Below, in pieces: positions 32,456 to 39,989 of a stretch of 64,000 nt of DNA. A program made the position numbers and the translations under genes. The notes beneath the pieces are model-generated. The model saw nothing but the letters and a program-made list of their open reading frames with translations, did not search any database and was not told the origin of the DNA. Every line of letters starts with the position of its first letter. Within the stretch, counting starts at the first letter, position 1. Origin of the DNA: Mycolicibacterium chlorophenolicum. GTDB taxonomy: Bacteria; Actinomycetota; Actinomycetes; Mycobacteriales; Mycobacteriaceae. The stretch lies in assembly GCF_001044235.1 (NCBI RefSeq), contig NZ_JYNL01000064.1, forward strand, positions 396,902-460,901, written 5' to 3'.

Positions 32456-33585
32456 CGGACCAACCGGTGACAGTGCTCGCAGTCGACGACGAGCCCGTGA
32501 ATCTGCGGCTTCTCGACGCCGTCCTCACCCCACGCGGGCATCGGGTGCTGACCGCGTCCTCGGGTCCGGAAGCCCTTTCAATGCTCGCCCACGACGATGT
32601 CGACATCGTGCTGCTCGACATCCTGATGCCAGAGATGGACGGGCACACCGTGTGCCGGCGTATCCGCGCCAATCCGGCCACCGAGTTCTTGCCCGTTGTG
32701 ATGATCACGGCGAGTGGACGGGAACAACGGCTGGCCGCCTTGGAATCGGGCGCCGACGACTTCATCACCAAACCGTTCGACCAGAGTGAACTGCTCGCCC
32801 GGGTGAGTTCGTTGGCCCGCATCAAGCGCTACCACGACACCATCAGGCGGCAGGCACAGGAACTGGCCGCCTGGAACGCCGAGCTCGAGGCAAGGGTCAA
32901 CGAACAGATCGCCGAGCTGGAGCGCGCGAATCGACTGCGCTACTTCCTGTCTCCACAGCTGGCGGATGTCGTGCTGGGCGAGGAGAGCCTGCTCCAGAGC
33001 CACCGCCGCGAGATCGTCGTCGTCTTCGCTGACCTTCGCAACTTCACGCCGTTCGCCGAGACCAGCGCTCCCGAGGAGGTGATGGAGGTACTCGGCGAGT
33101 ACCACCGGGCGATGGGTGCGCTGGTGCACGGCTACGAAGGCACCCTGGAGCGGTTCACCGGCGACGGCATCATGGTGTTCTTCAACGATCCCGTGCCCTG
33201 CGACGACGCTGCCGAACGGGCCGTGCGCATGGCGCTCGACATCCGTGATTCGGTCCGTGAACTGGCTGCTCGCTGGCAACGGATCGGTCACGACCTGGCG
33301 GTGGGTCTCGGAATCGCGCAGGGCTACGCCACACTCGGCCGGATCGGCTTCGAGGGCCGGTTCGACTACTCGGCGATCGGCAGTGTCACGAACCTGTCGG
33401 CTCGGTTGTGCGGCGAGGCCGGCCCGTGGCAGGTGCTGGCCACCGACCGGGTGCTGGCGGGGGTCGAGCACCTTTCCTGCGACTACGAACCCGTCGGGGA
33501 TCTGCGGCTCAAAGGCTTCAGCCGAATAGTGCGGGTGCACAACATCGTTCAACTACGAGATCAACCCCAGGGGGAGTCATCATGA
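32452..33585 (+). CDS. receiver-coupled class III nucleotidyl cyclase
   Basis: The 377-residue protein starts at GTG 32452, overlapping the histidine kinase stop (GTGA). Residues 6-125 form a receiver (VDDEP, phospho-Asp D56 in LLDILMPEMDG, K107 in TKPF). A coiled coil (about 128-162) links it to a class III cyclase domain. Metal Asp residues D194 (VFADLRNFT) and D238 (RFTGDGI) are present, as are N314 and R318 (NLSARL). The base-recognition residues differ from standard adenylate cyclases: R234 stands in for Lys and S307 for Asp. It probably makes cAMP under phosphorelay control, but base preference is open. Confidence 0.87.
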   Translation: MTDQPVTVLAVDDEPVNLRLLDAVLTPRGHRVLTASSGPEALSMLAHDDVDIVLLDILMPEMDGHTVCRRIRANPATEFLPVVMITASGREQRLAALESGADDFITKPFDQSELLARVSSLARIKRYHDTIRRQAQELAAWNAELEARVNEQIAELERANRLRYFLSPQLADVVLGEESLLQSHRREIVVVFADLRNFTPFAETSAPEEVMEVLGEYHRAMGALVHGYEGTLERFTGDGIMVFFNDPVPCDDAAERAVRMALDIRDSVRELAARWQRIGHDLAVGLGIAQGYATLGRIGFEGRFDYSAIGSVTNLSARLCGEAGPWQVLATDRVLAGVEHLSCDYEPVGDLRLKGFSRIVRVHNIVQLRDQPQGESS

Positions 33586-35147
33586 CAACATCGAACACGG
33601 CCGGGCACACGCTGTCTGCGCTCGACGAGGACGAGCGGTACCGGCGCTTCGACGATCTGCAACTGGCGATGCCGTCGGTGTGGGAGTCCATGCGGCTCGA
33701 CATGCCCGACGAGTCGGTGGTCGTCGTGCCGTCGATCAGCCTTGCGTCGACTGCCGGCAGTGGCACGGTGATGCAGGCCATGGAGGAGCGGGCGCTGTTC
33801 CTGCTCCTGCTGCTGCGCCAGTCCAGGCTGCAGATGATCTACGTGACCTCGCAGCCGATCGCCGAGTCGATCGTCGAGTACTACCTGGGGTTGCTACCCG
33901 GCGTCATCCCCAGCCACGCCCGCCGCCGACTGACACTGATCTCGGTCAACGACGCGACACCGGTGCCGCTGAGTGCGAAGCTGCTGAAGCGACCCAGGCT
34001 GTTGCGGCAGATCAGGTCGCTGCTTCCCAATCCGGCTCGCAGCCACCTGATTCCGTACAACACGACAGGGCTCGAGCGCGATGTCGCGCTGTCGCTCGGC
34101 ATCCCGATGTACGGGGCGGACCCGCGCCTCGCCGATCTCGGGAGCAAGACGGGGTGCCGGCAACTGTTCGAGGAACTCGGTGTCCGATGCCCGGTCGGAG
34201 CGGAGAATCTGCACACCGTCGACGACATCGTCGCAGGGGTGCAGAGCATGCGGACCCGGCGTCCGACGTTGACGCAGGCGATCGTGAAACTCAACGAGGG
34301 CGTCTCCGGAGCCGGCAACGCGTCGGTCGATCTGCGCGGTCTGCCCGCCCCCGGCGCGCCCGAGGAGGCAGCCGCGATCACCGACCGCATCCTCACGCTC
34401 CAGCCCGAGGCCGAGGACCTGTCGGTCGAGGCGTACCTCACCGCATTCCGCACCCACGGGGGAATCGTCGAGGAGCGCATCAGCGGCATCACGCTGACGA
34501 GTCCGAGTGTCCAGATGCGGGCGCTACCTGACGCCTCGGTGGAGCTCCTGTCCACCCACGACCAGATGCTCGGCGGCGCCAGCGGTCAGCGGTATCTCGG
34601 CTGCATCTTTCCGGCGGACTCGCGCTACGCCGCGGCCATCGCCGAACCCGCGATGACGATCGGGCGTCACCTCGCAAGCCTCGGGGTGCTCGGCAGATTC
34701 GCCGTCGATTTCGTCGTCGTGCAGGACGACGAGGGCACGTGGACGCCGTATGCGATCGAGCTGAACCTCCGCAAGGGCGGCACCACCCATCCGTTCCTGA
34801 CCCTGCAGTTCCTGACCGACGGCACGTACGACGGTGAGCGAGGGGTGTTCGTCACCCCGCACGGGAGCCCGAAGTATCTCGTTGCCACCGACCATCTCGA
34901 AGACGACCGGCTCAAGGCCCTCACCGGCGAGGACCTCTTCGACATCGTCGTCACGCACGGTCTGCACTTCGATCAGGCCCGCCGGACCGGTGTGGTGTTC
35001 CACATGATCAGCTGCCTCACCGAGATCGGCCGGCTGGGAATGACCGCGGTGGGCGACACTCCGGAAGAGGCCCACCACATCTATCAGCGCGCCGAAGCGG
35101 TTCTCCTCGAGGAGGCCGAAGCGGCGCTCGTCGAGACGCCGATCTGA
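33582..35147 (+). CDS. PGM1-type ATP-grasp ligase (peptide-ligase family)
   Basis: The 521-residue protein starts at ATG 33582 after GGGGGAG, overlapping the cyclase stop by four bases. It resembles the ATP-grasp family that includes the pheganomycin ligase PGM1: pre-ATP-grasp segment VVVVPSISLASTAGSGT, Lys-bearing strand QAIVKLNEGVSGAGN, and a metal/phosphate region ending IELNLRKGGTTHPFLTLQF. The C-terminal HMISCLTEIGRLGMTAVG is typical of the family. ATP-grasp ligases activate a carboxylate and join it to an amine. No biosynthetic genes surround it; it closes the signalling operon, so the product could be a small peptide or modified protein. Confidence 0.85.
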   Translation: MTTSNTAGHTLSALDEDERYRRFDDLQLAMPSVWESMRLDMPDESVVVVPSISLASTAGSGTVMQAMEERALFLLLLLRQSRLQMIYVTSQPIAESIVEYYLGLLPGVIPSHARRRLTLISVNDATPVPLSAKLLKRPRLLRQIRSLLPNPARSHLIPYNTTGLERDVALSLGIPMYGADPRLADLGSKTGCRQLFEELGVRCPVGAENLHTVDDIVAGVQSMRTRRPTLTQAIVKLNEGVSGAGNASVDLRGLPAPGAPEEAAAITDRILTLQPEAEDLSVEAYLTAFRTHGGIVEERISGITLTSPSVQMRALPDASVELLSTHDQMLGGASGQRYLGCIFPADSRYAAAIAEPAMTIGRHLASLGVLGRFAVDFVVVQDDEGTWTPYAIELNLRKGGTTHPFLTLQFLTDGTYDGERGVFVTPHGSPKYLVATDHLEDDRLKALTGEDLFDIVVTHGLHFDQARRTGVVFHMISCLTEIGRLGMTAVGDTPEEAHHIYQRAEAVLLEEAEAALVETPI

Positions 35148-35184
35148 ACGGCGCCCCCCGCGGGTTGCCCGAGGCAATCCCACA

Positions 35185-35246
35185 GGCGAGAACCGAGGGG
35201 TGTGATCGAGACCAGATCACGACCAGGAATGCGCTTCCGGGGTCAG
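35185..35246 (+). repeat. 62-bp direct repeat, right copy
   Basis: This copy lies 37 bases after the ATP-grasp gene and matches 22764-22825 with two mismatches, near its left end. Like the left copy it carries GTGATC-N7-GATCAC. The sequences after it are AT-richer and belong to the leader of a small gene. The two copies enclose 12.4 kb holding all the signalling genes. Confidence 0.9.
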
Positions 35247-35343
35247 CCCTCCAGCAAACTTGGTGATCGCGCTCACAGTTGGAGAACTCACACCCAGCGA
35301 AGTTGATTTACCTGGAATTAACAAGGGAGCATGGGCCGTTGTG

Positions 35344-35373
35344 CCTGCTGGAGGGCGATCCCCTCCCAGCAGG
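35344..35373 (+). promoter_or_regulatory. strong leader hairpin upstream of the 47-codon gene
   Basis: CCTGCTGG (35344-35351) pairs with CCAGCAGG (35366-35373). Inside, GGG and CCC extend the stem past a one-base bulge to a five-base loop. It lies 57 bases upstream of the small gene's ATG. The leader between 35247 and 35429 is unusually AT-rich before the hairpin and contains no other gene. It may be an RNA-level control element. Confidence 0.4.
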
Positions 35374-35429
35374 GCCCACCACATACCCGTTCCCGAAACC
35401 CGGGGACACGATCGAGGAGTACACGCACC

Positions 35430-35573
35430 ATGTCTGTCGCGCAGTTCCGCGCCAATATCAAGCTCGCCCGAGACCGGCGGCGCCTCTACGCACGGATCCG
35501 GTCGCTGCCCGACTCGTCGATCCGTGACGAGCTGCTGGCGGTCGCCGAACGCTACGAGACCGCTCAGAGCTGA
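35430..35573 (+). CDS. 47-residue basic helical protein of unknown function
   Basis: GAGGAG precedes ATG 35430 by ten bases. The product begins MSVAQFRANIKLARDRRRL and ends LAVAERYETAQS; it is basic in the first half, acidic later, and predicted to be two helices. No motif identifies it. The gene has its own leader with a hairpin and its own intrinsic terminator, so it is a separate transcription unit. An upstream in-frame start at 35331 would add a Cys/Arg-rich stretch without support. It could be a DNA- or RNA-binding micro-protein. Confidence 0.6.
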   Translation: MSVAQFRANIKLARDRRRLYARIRSLPDSSIRDELLAVAERYETAQS

Positions 35574-35590
35574 CGCGAGCATCCCGTCGA

Positions 35591-35622
35591 AGCCGGTGAC
35601 CTGGACGGTCACCGGCTTTTTT
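35591..35622 (+). terminator. intrinsic terminator of the small gene
   Basis: AGCCGGTGACC (35591-35601) and GGTCACCGGCT (35607-35617) form an 11-pair stem with a five-base loop, followed by six T residues. This is a textbook rho-independent terminator, rare in mycobacteria. It overlaps the last codons of the converging MFS gene, whose stop is at 35609-35611. Confidence 0.92.
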
Positions 35623-36835
35623 GATGGGCGTCCATGGTGACGTTCTTCGCCGCGAGCAGCGCCGAGAGGGTCTGCGGGATCAGCGCGAGCGCCAGCACCG
35701 CCATCGCGACGGTCCAGGATGCGGTCAGGTCGTGCAGTAGGCCGATCGCGACCGGACCGACGGCGGCGAGCGCATATCCGATGCTCTGCGCCATCCCGGA
35801 CACCTGGCTGGTCTGGGCGGTCGATGTGCTCCGCACCACCATGAACAGCAGGGCAAGGCTGATCGACGCCCCGGGCCCGGCCATCACGAGCATCACCCAC
35901 AGCGTGGGCGCGAAGCCGGTGCACAGCAGTCCGACGAAGCCGACCGCGGTCACCGCCAGCGCCAGCAGTGTGATCGCACGCTGATCGGCGAAGCGGCCGG
36001 CGACGATCGGGGCCAGCAGCGACATCGACAACCCCGCCACCTGGCCCAGCGCCAGCACCGCACCGGCGCCACCGGCCGACATGCCGCGGTCGATCAGCAC
36101 CTCGGGCAGCCACGCGGTGAAGGTGTAGAAGATCAGCGACTGCGCCGCCATGAACACCGTGATCGCCCACGCGATCGGGTTACGCCACAGCGATGCCGGC
36201 GCGTGGCCGACCTCGACGCGGTGCACCCGGCGCAGTTGCGGCACCCAGACGACGAGCGCGAGGACCGCGAACAGGCCCCAGCTGGCCAGCGCCATCCGCC
36301 AGTCGCCGCCCAGCGCGTCGTTGATCGGGATCGTCAGGGCCGCGGCGGCGGCGGCGCCCCCGGACAGCGTCATCGAATACAGCCCGGTCATCAGGCCGGA
36401 GCGGTGCGGGAAGTCACGCTTGATCAGCGAGGGCAACACGACGTTGCAGATGCCGATCCCGGCTCCGGCCAGCGCCGAGCCGGCGAACAGCGCACTCGGC
36501 GCCGGCATCAGGCGCACCGCGGTCGCCACGATCAGCACGGCCAGCGCCGCGAACACGGTCCGTTCGATCCCGAAGCGCGCGGCGCAGCGCGGCGCCAGCG
36601 GGGCGACGAGACCGAAGACGAACACCGGCAGGGTGGTGAGCAGGCCGGTCACCGCGCTGCTCCAGCCCGTCGCCGCCTTGATGTCGCCGACCAGGGGCGC
36701 CACCGCGACCACCGCGGGGCGCAGATTGGCCGCGACCAACATGATCGCCACGGCGGTGAGAACCGTCAGGATGGCGGGACGCGGCCGATCATGCGTTAGC
36801 GTCGAGACAGGTGCGGTGCTGGGGGCGGGGCTCAC
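35609..36835 (-). CDS. MFS transporter of the CynX/NimT type
   Basis: The 408-residue protein has twelve hydrophobic segments and begins with the helix ILTVLTAVAIMLVAANLRPAV; the NLRP motif there is typical of the CynX/NimT subfamily (cyanate, nitroimidazole and related permeases or exporters). A loop FADQRAITLL marks the second half. The start is GTG 36835, preceded by GGGGGA; upstream in-frame residues are Cys/His/Gly-rich and unlikely. The final codons lie inside the terminator hairpin of the opposite small gene. The substrate is unknown. Confidence 0.85.
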   Translation of the reverse strand: MSPAPSTAPVSTLTHDRPRPAILTVLTAVAIMLVAANLRPAVVAVAPLVGDIKAATGWSSAVTGLLTTLPVFVFGLVAPLAPRCAARFGIERTVFAALAVLIVATAVRLMPAPSALFAGSALAGAGIGICNVVLPSLIKRDFPHRSGLMTGLYSMTLSGGAAAAAALTIPINDALGGDWRMALASWGLFAVLALVVWVPQLRRVHRVEVGHAPASLWRNPIAWAITVFMAAQSLIFYTFTAWLPEVLIDRGMSAGGAGAVLALGQVAGLSMSLLAPIVAGRFADQRAITLLALAVTAVGFVGLLCTGFAPTLWVMLVMAGPGASISLALLFMVVRSTSTAQTSQVSGMAQSIGYALAAVGPVAIGLLHDLTASWTVAMAVLALALIPQTLSALLAAKNVTMDAHQKSR

Positions 36836-36903
36836 TTCCCCCAGGGTGGTCCGCCAGCCACCGTCGGGGCAAATCAATTGTTCACCGCTGCAGCAGCTCT
36901 GCG

Positions 36904-36909
36904 TACAGT
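36904..36909 (+). promoter_or_regulatory. candidate -10 element of the SpoIIE operon
   Basis: TACAGT lies 34 bases before ATG 36938. TTCACC is 17 bases upstream of it and could be a poor -35. This would give the phosphatase operon a leader of about 20 bases. Confidence 0.3.
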
Positions 36910-36937
36910 GGCAAAGAGATCCATGGGGAAGGTGGGT

Positions 36938-38599
36938 ATGCGCGAGGAGGCCCCGTCCGGCATCGCCGTCGGCGTCGATCGCGCCGTGGACGCCGCCTGG
37001 GACACCGTCCCCCACCCGGTCGTCGTCGTGAATCCGGCCGGCTCGGTACGCGCGTCGAGCGCTGCCGCCCGGGTCCTGTTCCCCGATGCCGTGCCCGGCG
37101 CCGCTCTACGGGACGTCCTGCCGTCCTGGCTCGCGACCGCTCATCTCGAGCTCGGCGCGGACGCCGCACCACGCGCCGTCACCGGAACCGTCCAGGGCTG
37201 CGACGTCGAGGCGCGCGCCATCCGGCTGCCGGACGGCGAAGTCGCGTGGTGGCTGTTCACGGACACCGCCCGGGCGCTGCTGCAGGCCCAGGAGGCGGTC
37301 ACTCGGGAACGCGACCGGGCGGCGTTCCTCGACGAGGCGTCCACGGAGCTGATGGCGTCGCTGAACGTCGACCGCTGCATGGAGGCCACAGCGCGGATGG
37401 CGGCCCGGCACCTCGCGGACGCCGCGGTCGTGGTGGCCCCCGCCTACCGCCGCCGGATCCCGCTCGTCTGCTGCGGCCCGGACGGCATCGTCGAGCAGCG
37501 GGTCGTGGACGGCGAACCGGATCTCGTCGCCGGGCTCAGCGAGGCGCTGCGCGGCTTCCCGCCGGTCCCGTCGCGGTGGATCGATCCCGCCACGGTCCCC
37601 GACTGGCTCATCCCGTCCGACTTCCGCGGTCCCGTCGGATCCATCGTCATCACCCCCCTTCCCGGACACGGCGTGCCGGCGGGGGCGCTGGTCCTGCTGC
37701 GGCAGAGCTCGCACATGGCGTTCAGCGACGGCGAGGAGGTGTTCGCCCGGCTCTTCGCCGCGCGCGCCGGCACCGCGCTGTCCGCGGCCCGGCTCTACGG
37801 CGAGCAGGCCGCGATCACCAACACGCTGATGCGCGACCTGCTGCCGCCGCGGCTGCACCGCTTCCACGGCATCGAGCTGGCCGGCGGGTACCGCGCGTCC
37901 GAAGACCACCACCTGGTCAGCGGCGACTTCTACGACGTCCATCCGGCCGAGACGCCGGAGGACGAGACGCTCGTCGTGCTCGGCGACGTCTGCGACAAGG
38001 GTCTGGAAGCCGCCGTGGTGACCGGCAAGATCCGCAACACCCTGCAGGCACTCGCGCCGCTGGCCGAGGATCACGCCGGGGTGCTGCGGCTGCTCAACAG
38101 CGCGCTGCTGTCCGGTGACCACGCACGGTTCGCCACGCTGGTGCTGGCCTCGGTGTCCCGGCGCGAGGGGCAGGTGCACCTGCGCCTGACCAGCGCAGGC
38201 CACCTGCCGCCGCTGATCGTGCGCGCCGACGGACGCGTCGAGGAGGCCGACACCCGCGGCACCCTGGTCGGTGCGCTGCCGGAGATCAAGTCGCGCACCT
38301 TCGACACCGCACTCGCCCCGGGCGAGACGTGCCTGCTCTACACCGACGGGGTGACCGAGGCGCACGGCGGCCCGCTGGGCGCCGACATGTTCGGTGAGGA
38401 GCGGCTCAAGACGGCGCTGCGGCAGTGCGTCGGCATGCCCGCCGAAGCCGTGGTCGAGCGGATCATGATGCTCGCCTCGCAGTGGGTACACGGCAAGGCA
38501 CACGACGACATCGCGGTGGTGGCGATCACCGCTCCGCGCCGAACCCACCTCAGCGCGGTCGACGGGCACACCGCCGGGAGGTACACCGCATCAGCATGA
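36938..38599 (+). CDS. SpoIIE/RsbU-type PP2C phosphatase with PAS- and GAF-like sensor
   Basis: The 553-residue protein has an N-terminal PAS-like region (VVVVNPAGSVRASSAAARVLF), a coiled linker (EAVTRERDRAAFLDEAS), a GAF-like domain about 140-300 and a C-terminal PP2C domain. Metal-binding acids appear in LVSGDFYDV, VVLGDVCDKG, LLYTDGVTEA and KAHDDIAVVA. RsbU-type enzymes dephosphorylate anti-sigma-factor antagonists. ATG 36938 follows GGAAGG; ATG 36923 is possible. It overlaps the B12-binding gene by four bases and the STAS antagonist, its likely substrate, is two genes on. Confidence 0.9.
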   Translation: MREEAPSGIAVGVDRAVDAAWDTVPHPVVVVNPAGSVRASSAAARVLFPDAVPGAALRDVLPSWLATAHLELGADAAPRAVTGTVQGCDVEARAIRLPDGEVAWWLFTDTARALLQAQEAVTRERDRAAFLDEASTELMASLNVDRCMEATARMAARHLADAAVVVAPAYRRRIPLVCCGPDGIVEQRVVDGEPDLVAGLSEALRGFPPVPSRWIDPATVPDWLIPSDFRGPVGSIVITPLPGHGVPAGALVLLRQSSHMAFSDGEEVFARLFAARAGTALSAARLYGEQAAITNTLMRDLLPPRLHRFHGIELAGGYRASEDHHLVSGDFYDVHPAETPEDETLVVLGDVCDKGLEAAVVTGKIRNTLQALAPLAEDHAGVLRLLNSALLSGDHARFATLVLASVSRREGQVHLRLTSAGHLPPLIVRADGRVEEADTRGTLVGALPEIKSRTFDTALAPGETCLLYTDGVTEAHGGPLGADMFGEERLKTALRQCVGMPAEAVVERIMMLASQWVHGKAHDDIAVVAITAPRRTHLSAVDGHTAGRYTASA

Positions 38600-39645
38600 G
38601 CACGACCGAACAGCTGTGGGCCGCGATCATCGACGGGGACGAGTACGCCGCCGTCGGAGCCGTGTTCGCCGCCGCGGACGCCGGCACTCCGTGCGAGGAG
38701 ATCCTGCTCGACGTCATCGCCCCGGTGCAGCAGCGGGTCGGTGCGGAGTGGGCCGCCAACCGGATCACCGTCGCCCAGGAGCACGTGGCGACCGCGATCA
38801 ACGACCGGGTGATCGCCGCGCTGGCGCACCACCCCGCCTGCCGGCCGACGGCGTCGGCGGGCCGGGTCACCGTCGCGTGTGTGGACGGCGAGTGGCACGC
38901 GCTGCCGGCCCGGCTGCTCGCCGAGGTGTTGCGGCTGCGGGGCTGGCAGGTCGATTTCCTCGGCGCGCAGGTGCCGACGCCGCACCTGATCGCCCATCTG
39001 CACCAGACCGGCCCCGACGCGGTCGCGCTGTCGTGCATGATCCCGACCCGGCTGCCCACCGCACACGCCGCGATCACCGCGTGTCAGGCCGCCGGGGTCC
39101 CGGTGCTGACGGGCGGTGCCGCGTTCGGTGCCGACGGGCGGTTCGCGCGGCTGCTCGGCGCCGACGGCTGGGCGCCCGATGCCCGGGCCGCGGCCGCTCA
39201 CCTGCAGCAGGGGATGCCCCGGCACACCGCCGGACGGCCGCACCAACCCATCGACGACCTCCCCCACCTCGTCGACCAGGAGTACACGATGGTCAGCGCC
39301 ACGGCCGGCCAGCTGGTCAAGGCGACGATCGTCGACCTCGAGGAGCGGTTCCCCGCGATGCGTGACTACTCCGAGGAGCAGCGGCAGCACACGGTGGAGG
39401 ACATCGCGCACATCGTCGATTTCCTCGCCACCGCCCTGTACACCGACGATGACGCGCTGTTCGCCGACTTCGTCACCTGGACGGCCGACATCCTCACCGC
39501 CCGCGGTGTCCCGGCGGCCTCGCTGCATCCGGCGCTGCAGTCGCTGGCGACGCAACTGTCGGAGTTTCCGCGGGCGCAGCGCCTGCTGGCCGCGGCCCGC
39601 GGCACGCTGCGGCCGGCCCCGATCGACGAGGCGGCGAGCGCATGA
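38596..39645 (+). CDS. cobalamin-binding sensor with CarH-type W-x9-EH motif
   Basis: The 349-residue protein has a four-helix B12-binding cap (about 5-80) followed by a Rossmann-type cobalamin domain (about 90-205). W52, E62 and H63 fit the W-x9-EH motif of CarH photoreceptors, in WAANRITVAQEH. The next domain has GEWHALP with H101 at the place of the lower axial His (E-x-H motif), plus VPTPHLIAHL and LTGGAAF. No DNA-binding domain is present; instead the C-terminal 110 residues form a helical domain resembling RsbR-type sensor regions. It is coupled by 4-bp overlaps to a SpoIIE phosphatase and a STAS protein, so it may tell this switch about light or adenosylcobalamin. Confidence 0.85.
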   Translation: MSTTEQLWAAIIDGDEYAAVGAVFAAADAGTPCEEILLDVIAPVQQRVGAEWAANRITVAQEHVATAINDRVIAALAHHPACRPTASAGRVTVACVDGEWHALPARLLAEVLRLRGWQVDFLGAQVPTPHLIAHLHQTGPDAVALSCMIPTRLPTAHAAITACQAAGVPVLTGGAAFGADGRFARLLGADGWAPDARAAAAHLQQGMPRHTAGRPHQPIDDLPHLVDQEYTMVSATAGQLVKATIVDLEERFPAMRDYSEEQRQHTVEDIAHIVDFLATALYTDDDALFADFVTWTADILTARGVPAASLHPALQSLATQLSEFPRAQRLLAAARGTLRPAPIDEAASA

Positions 39646-39983
39646 ACCTGACGCTGAGCACCGACGGCACGGCCCTGACGCTGCGCGTCGGCGGCGACCT
39701 CGACTACCAGAGCACCGGCGAGCTGATCGCGGCCGTGTCCGAGGCGCTCGCCGGTCCGGCGGTCACCGACCTGCACCTCGACTTCACCGAGCTGACGTTC
39801 TGTGATTCGGCCGGGCTGTCGGGTCTGCTGCTGATCCACCGCAGGACCTCGATCGCCGGCGTGCGTCTGCATCTCGACAACCGGCCCGCCCAGCTGCAGC
39901 GGATCCTCGACATCACCGGCGTCCTCGAGCACCTCACCAGCCGGCCCGCCCGCGACGAGCCGAGCGAATCCGGCATCCTCTGA
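39642..39983 (+). CDS. STAS-domain anti-sigma-factor antagonist
   Basis: The 113-residue protein is a single STAS domain with the strand LTLRVGGDLDYQST and the phosphorylation loop TFCDSAGLSGLL, in which S56 after D55 is the site phosphorylated by anti-sigma kinases in SpoIIAA/RsbV. It overlaps the B12-binding gene by four bases. The SpoIIE-type phosphatase upstream is the expected enzyme to reactivate it. No anti-sigma kinase gene is seen in this operon, so its target lies elsewhere. Confidence 0.92.
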   Translation: MNLTLSTDGTALTLRVGGDLDYQSTGELIAAVSEALAGPAVTDLHLDFTELTFCDSAGLSGLLLIHRRTSIAGVRLHLDNRPAQLQRILDITGVLEHLTSRPARDEPSESGIL

Positions 39984-39989
39984 GCCGAC

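Noticed and set aside
35217..36170. Minus-strand frame ending in LTPEAHSWS, shared with a frame at 22796
   Set aside because: The common ending comes only from the repeated 62-bp element read on the minus strand, so it is not a shared protein tail.
35609..37015. N-terminal extension of the CynX-like transporter to 37015
   Set aside because: The added residues are Cys/His/Gly-rich and overlap the divergent phosphatase gene; GTG 36835 starts right before the first membrane helix.
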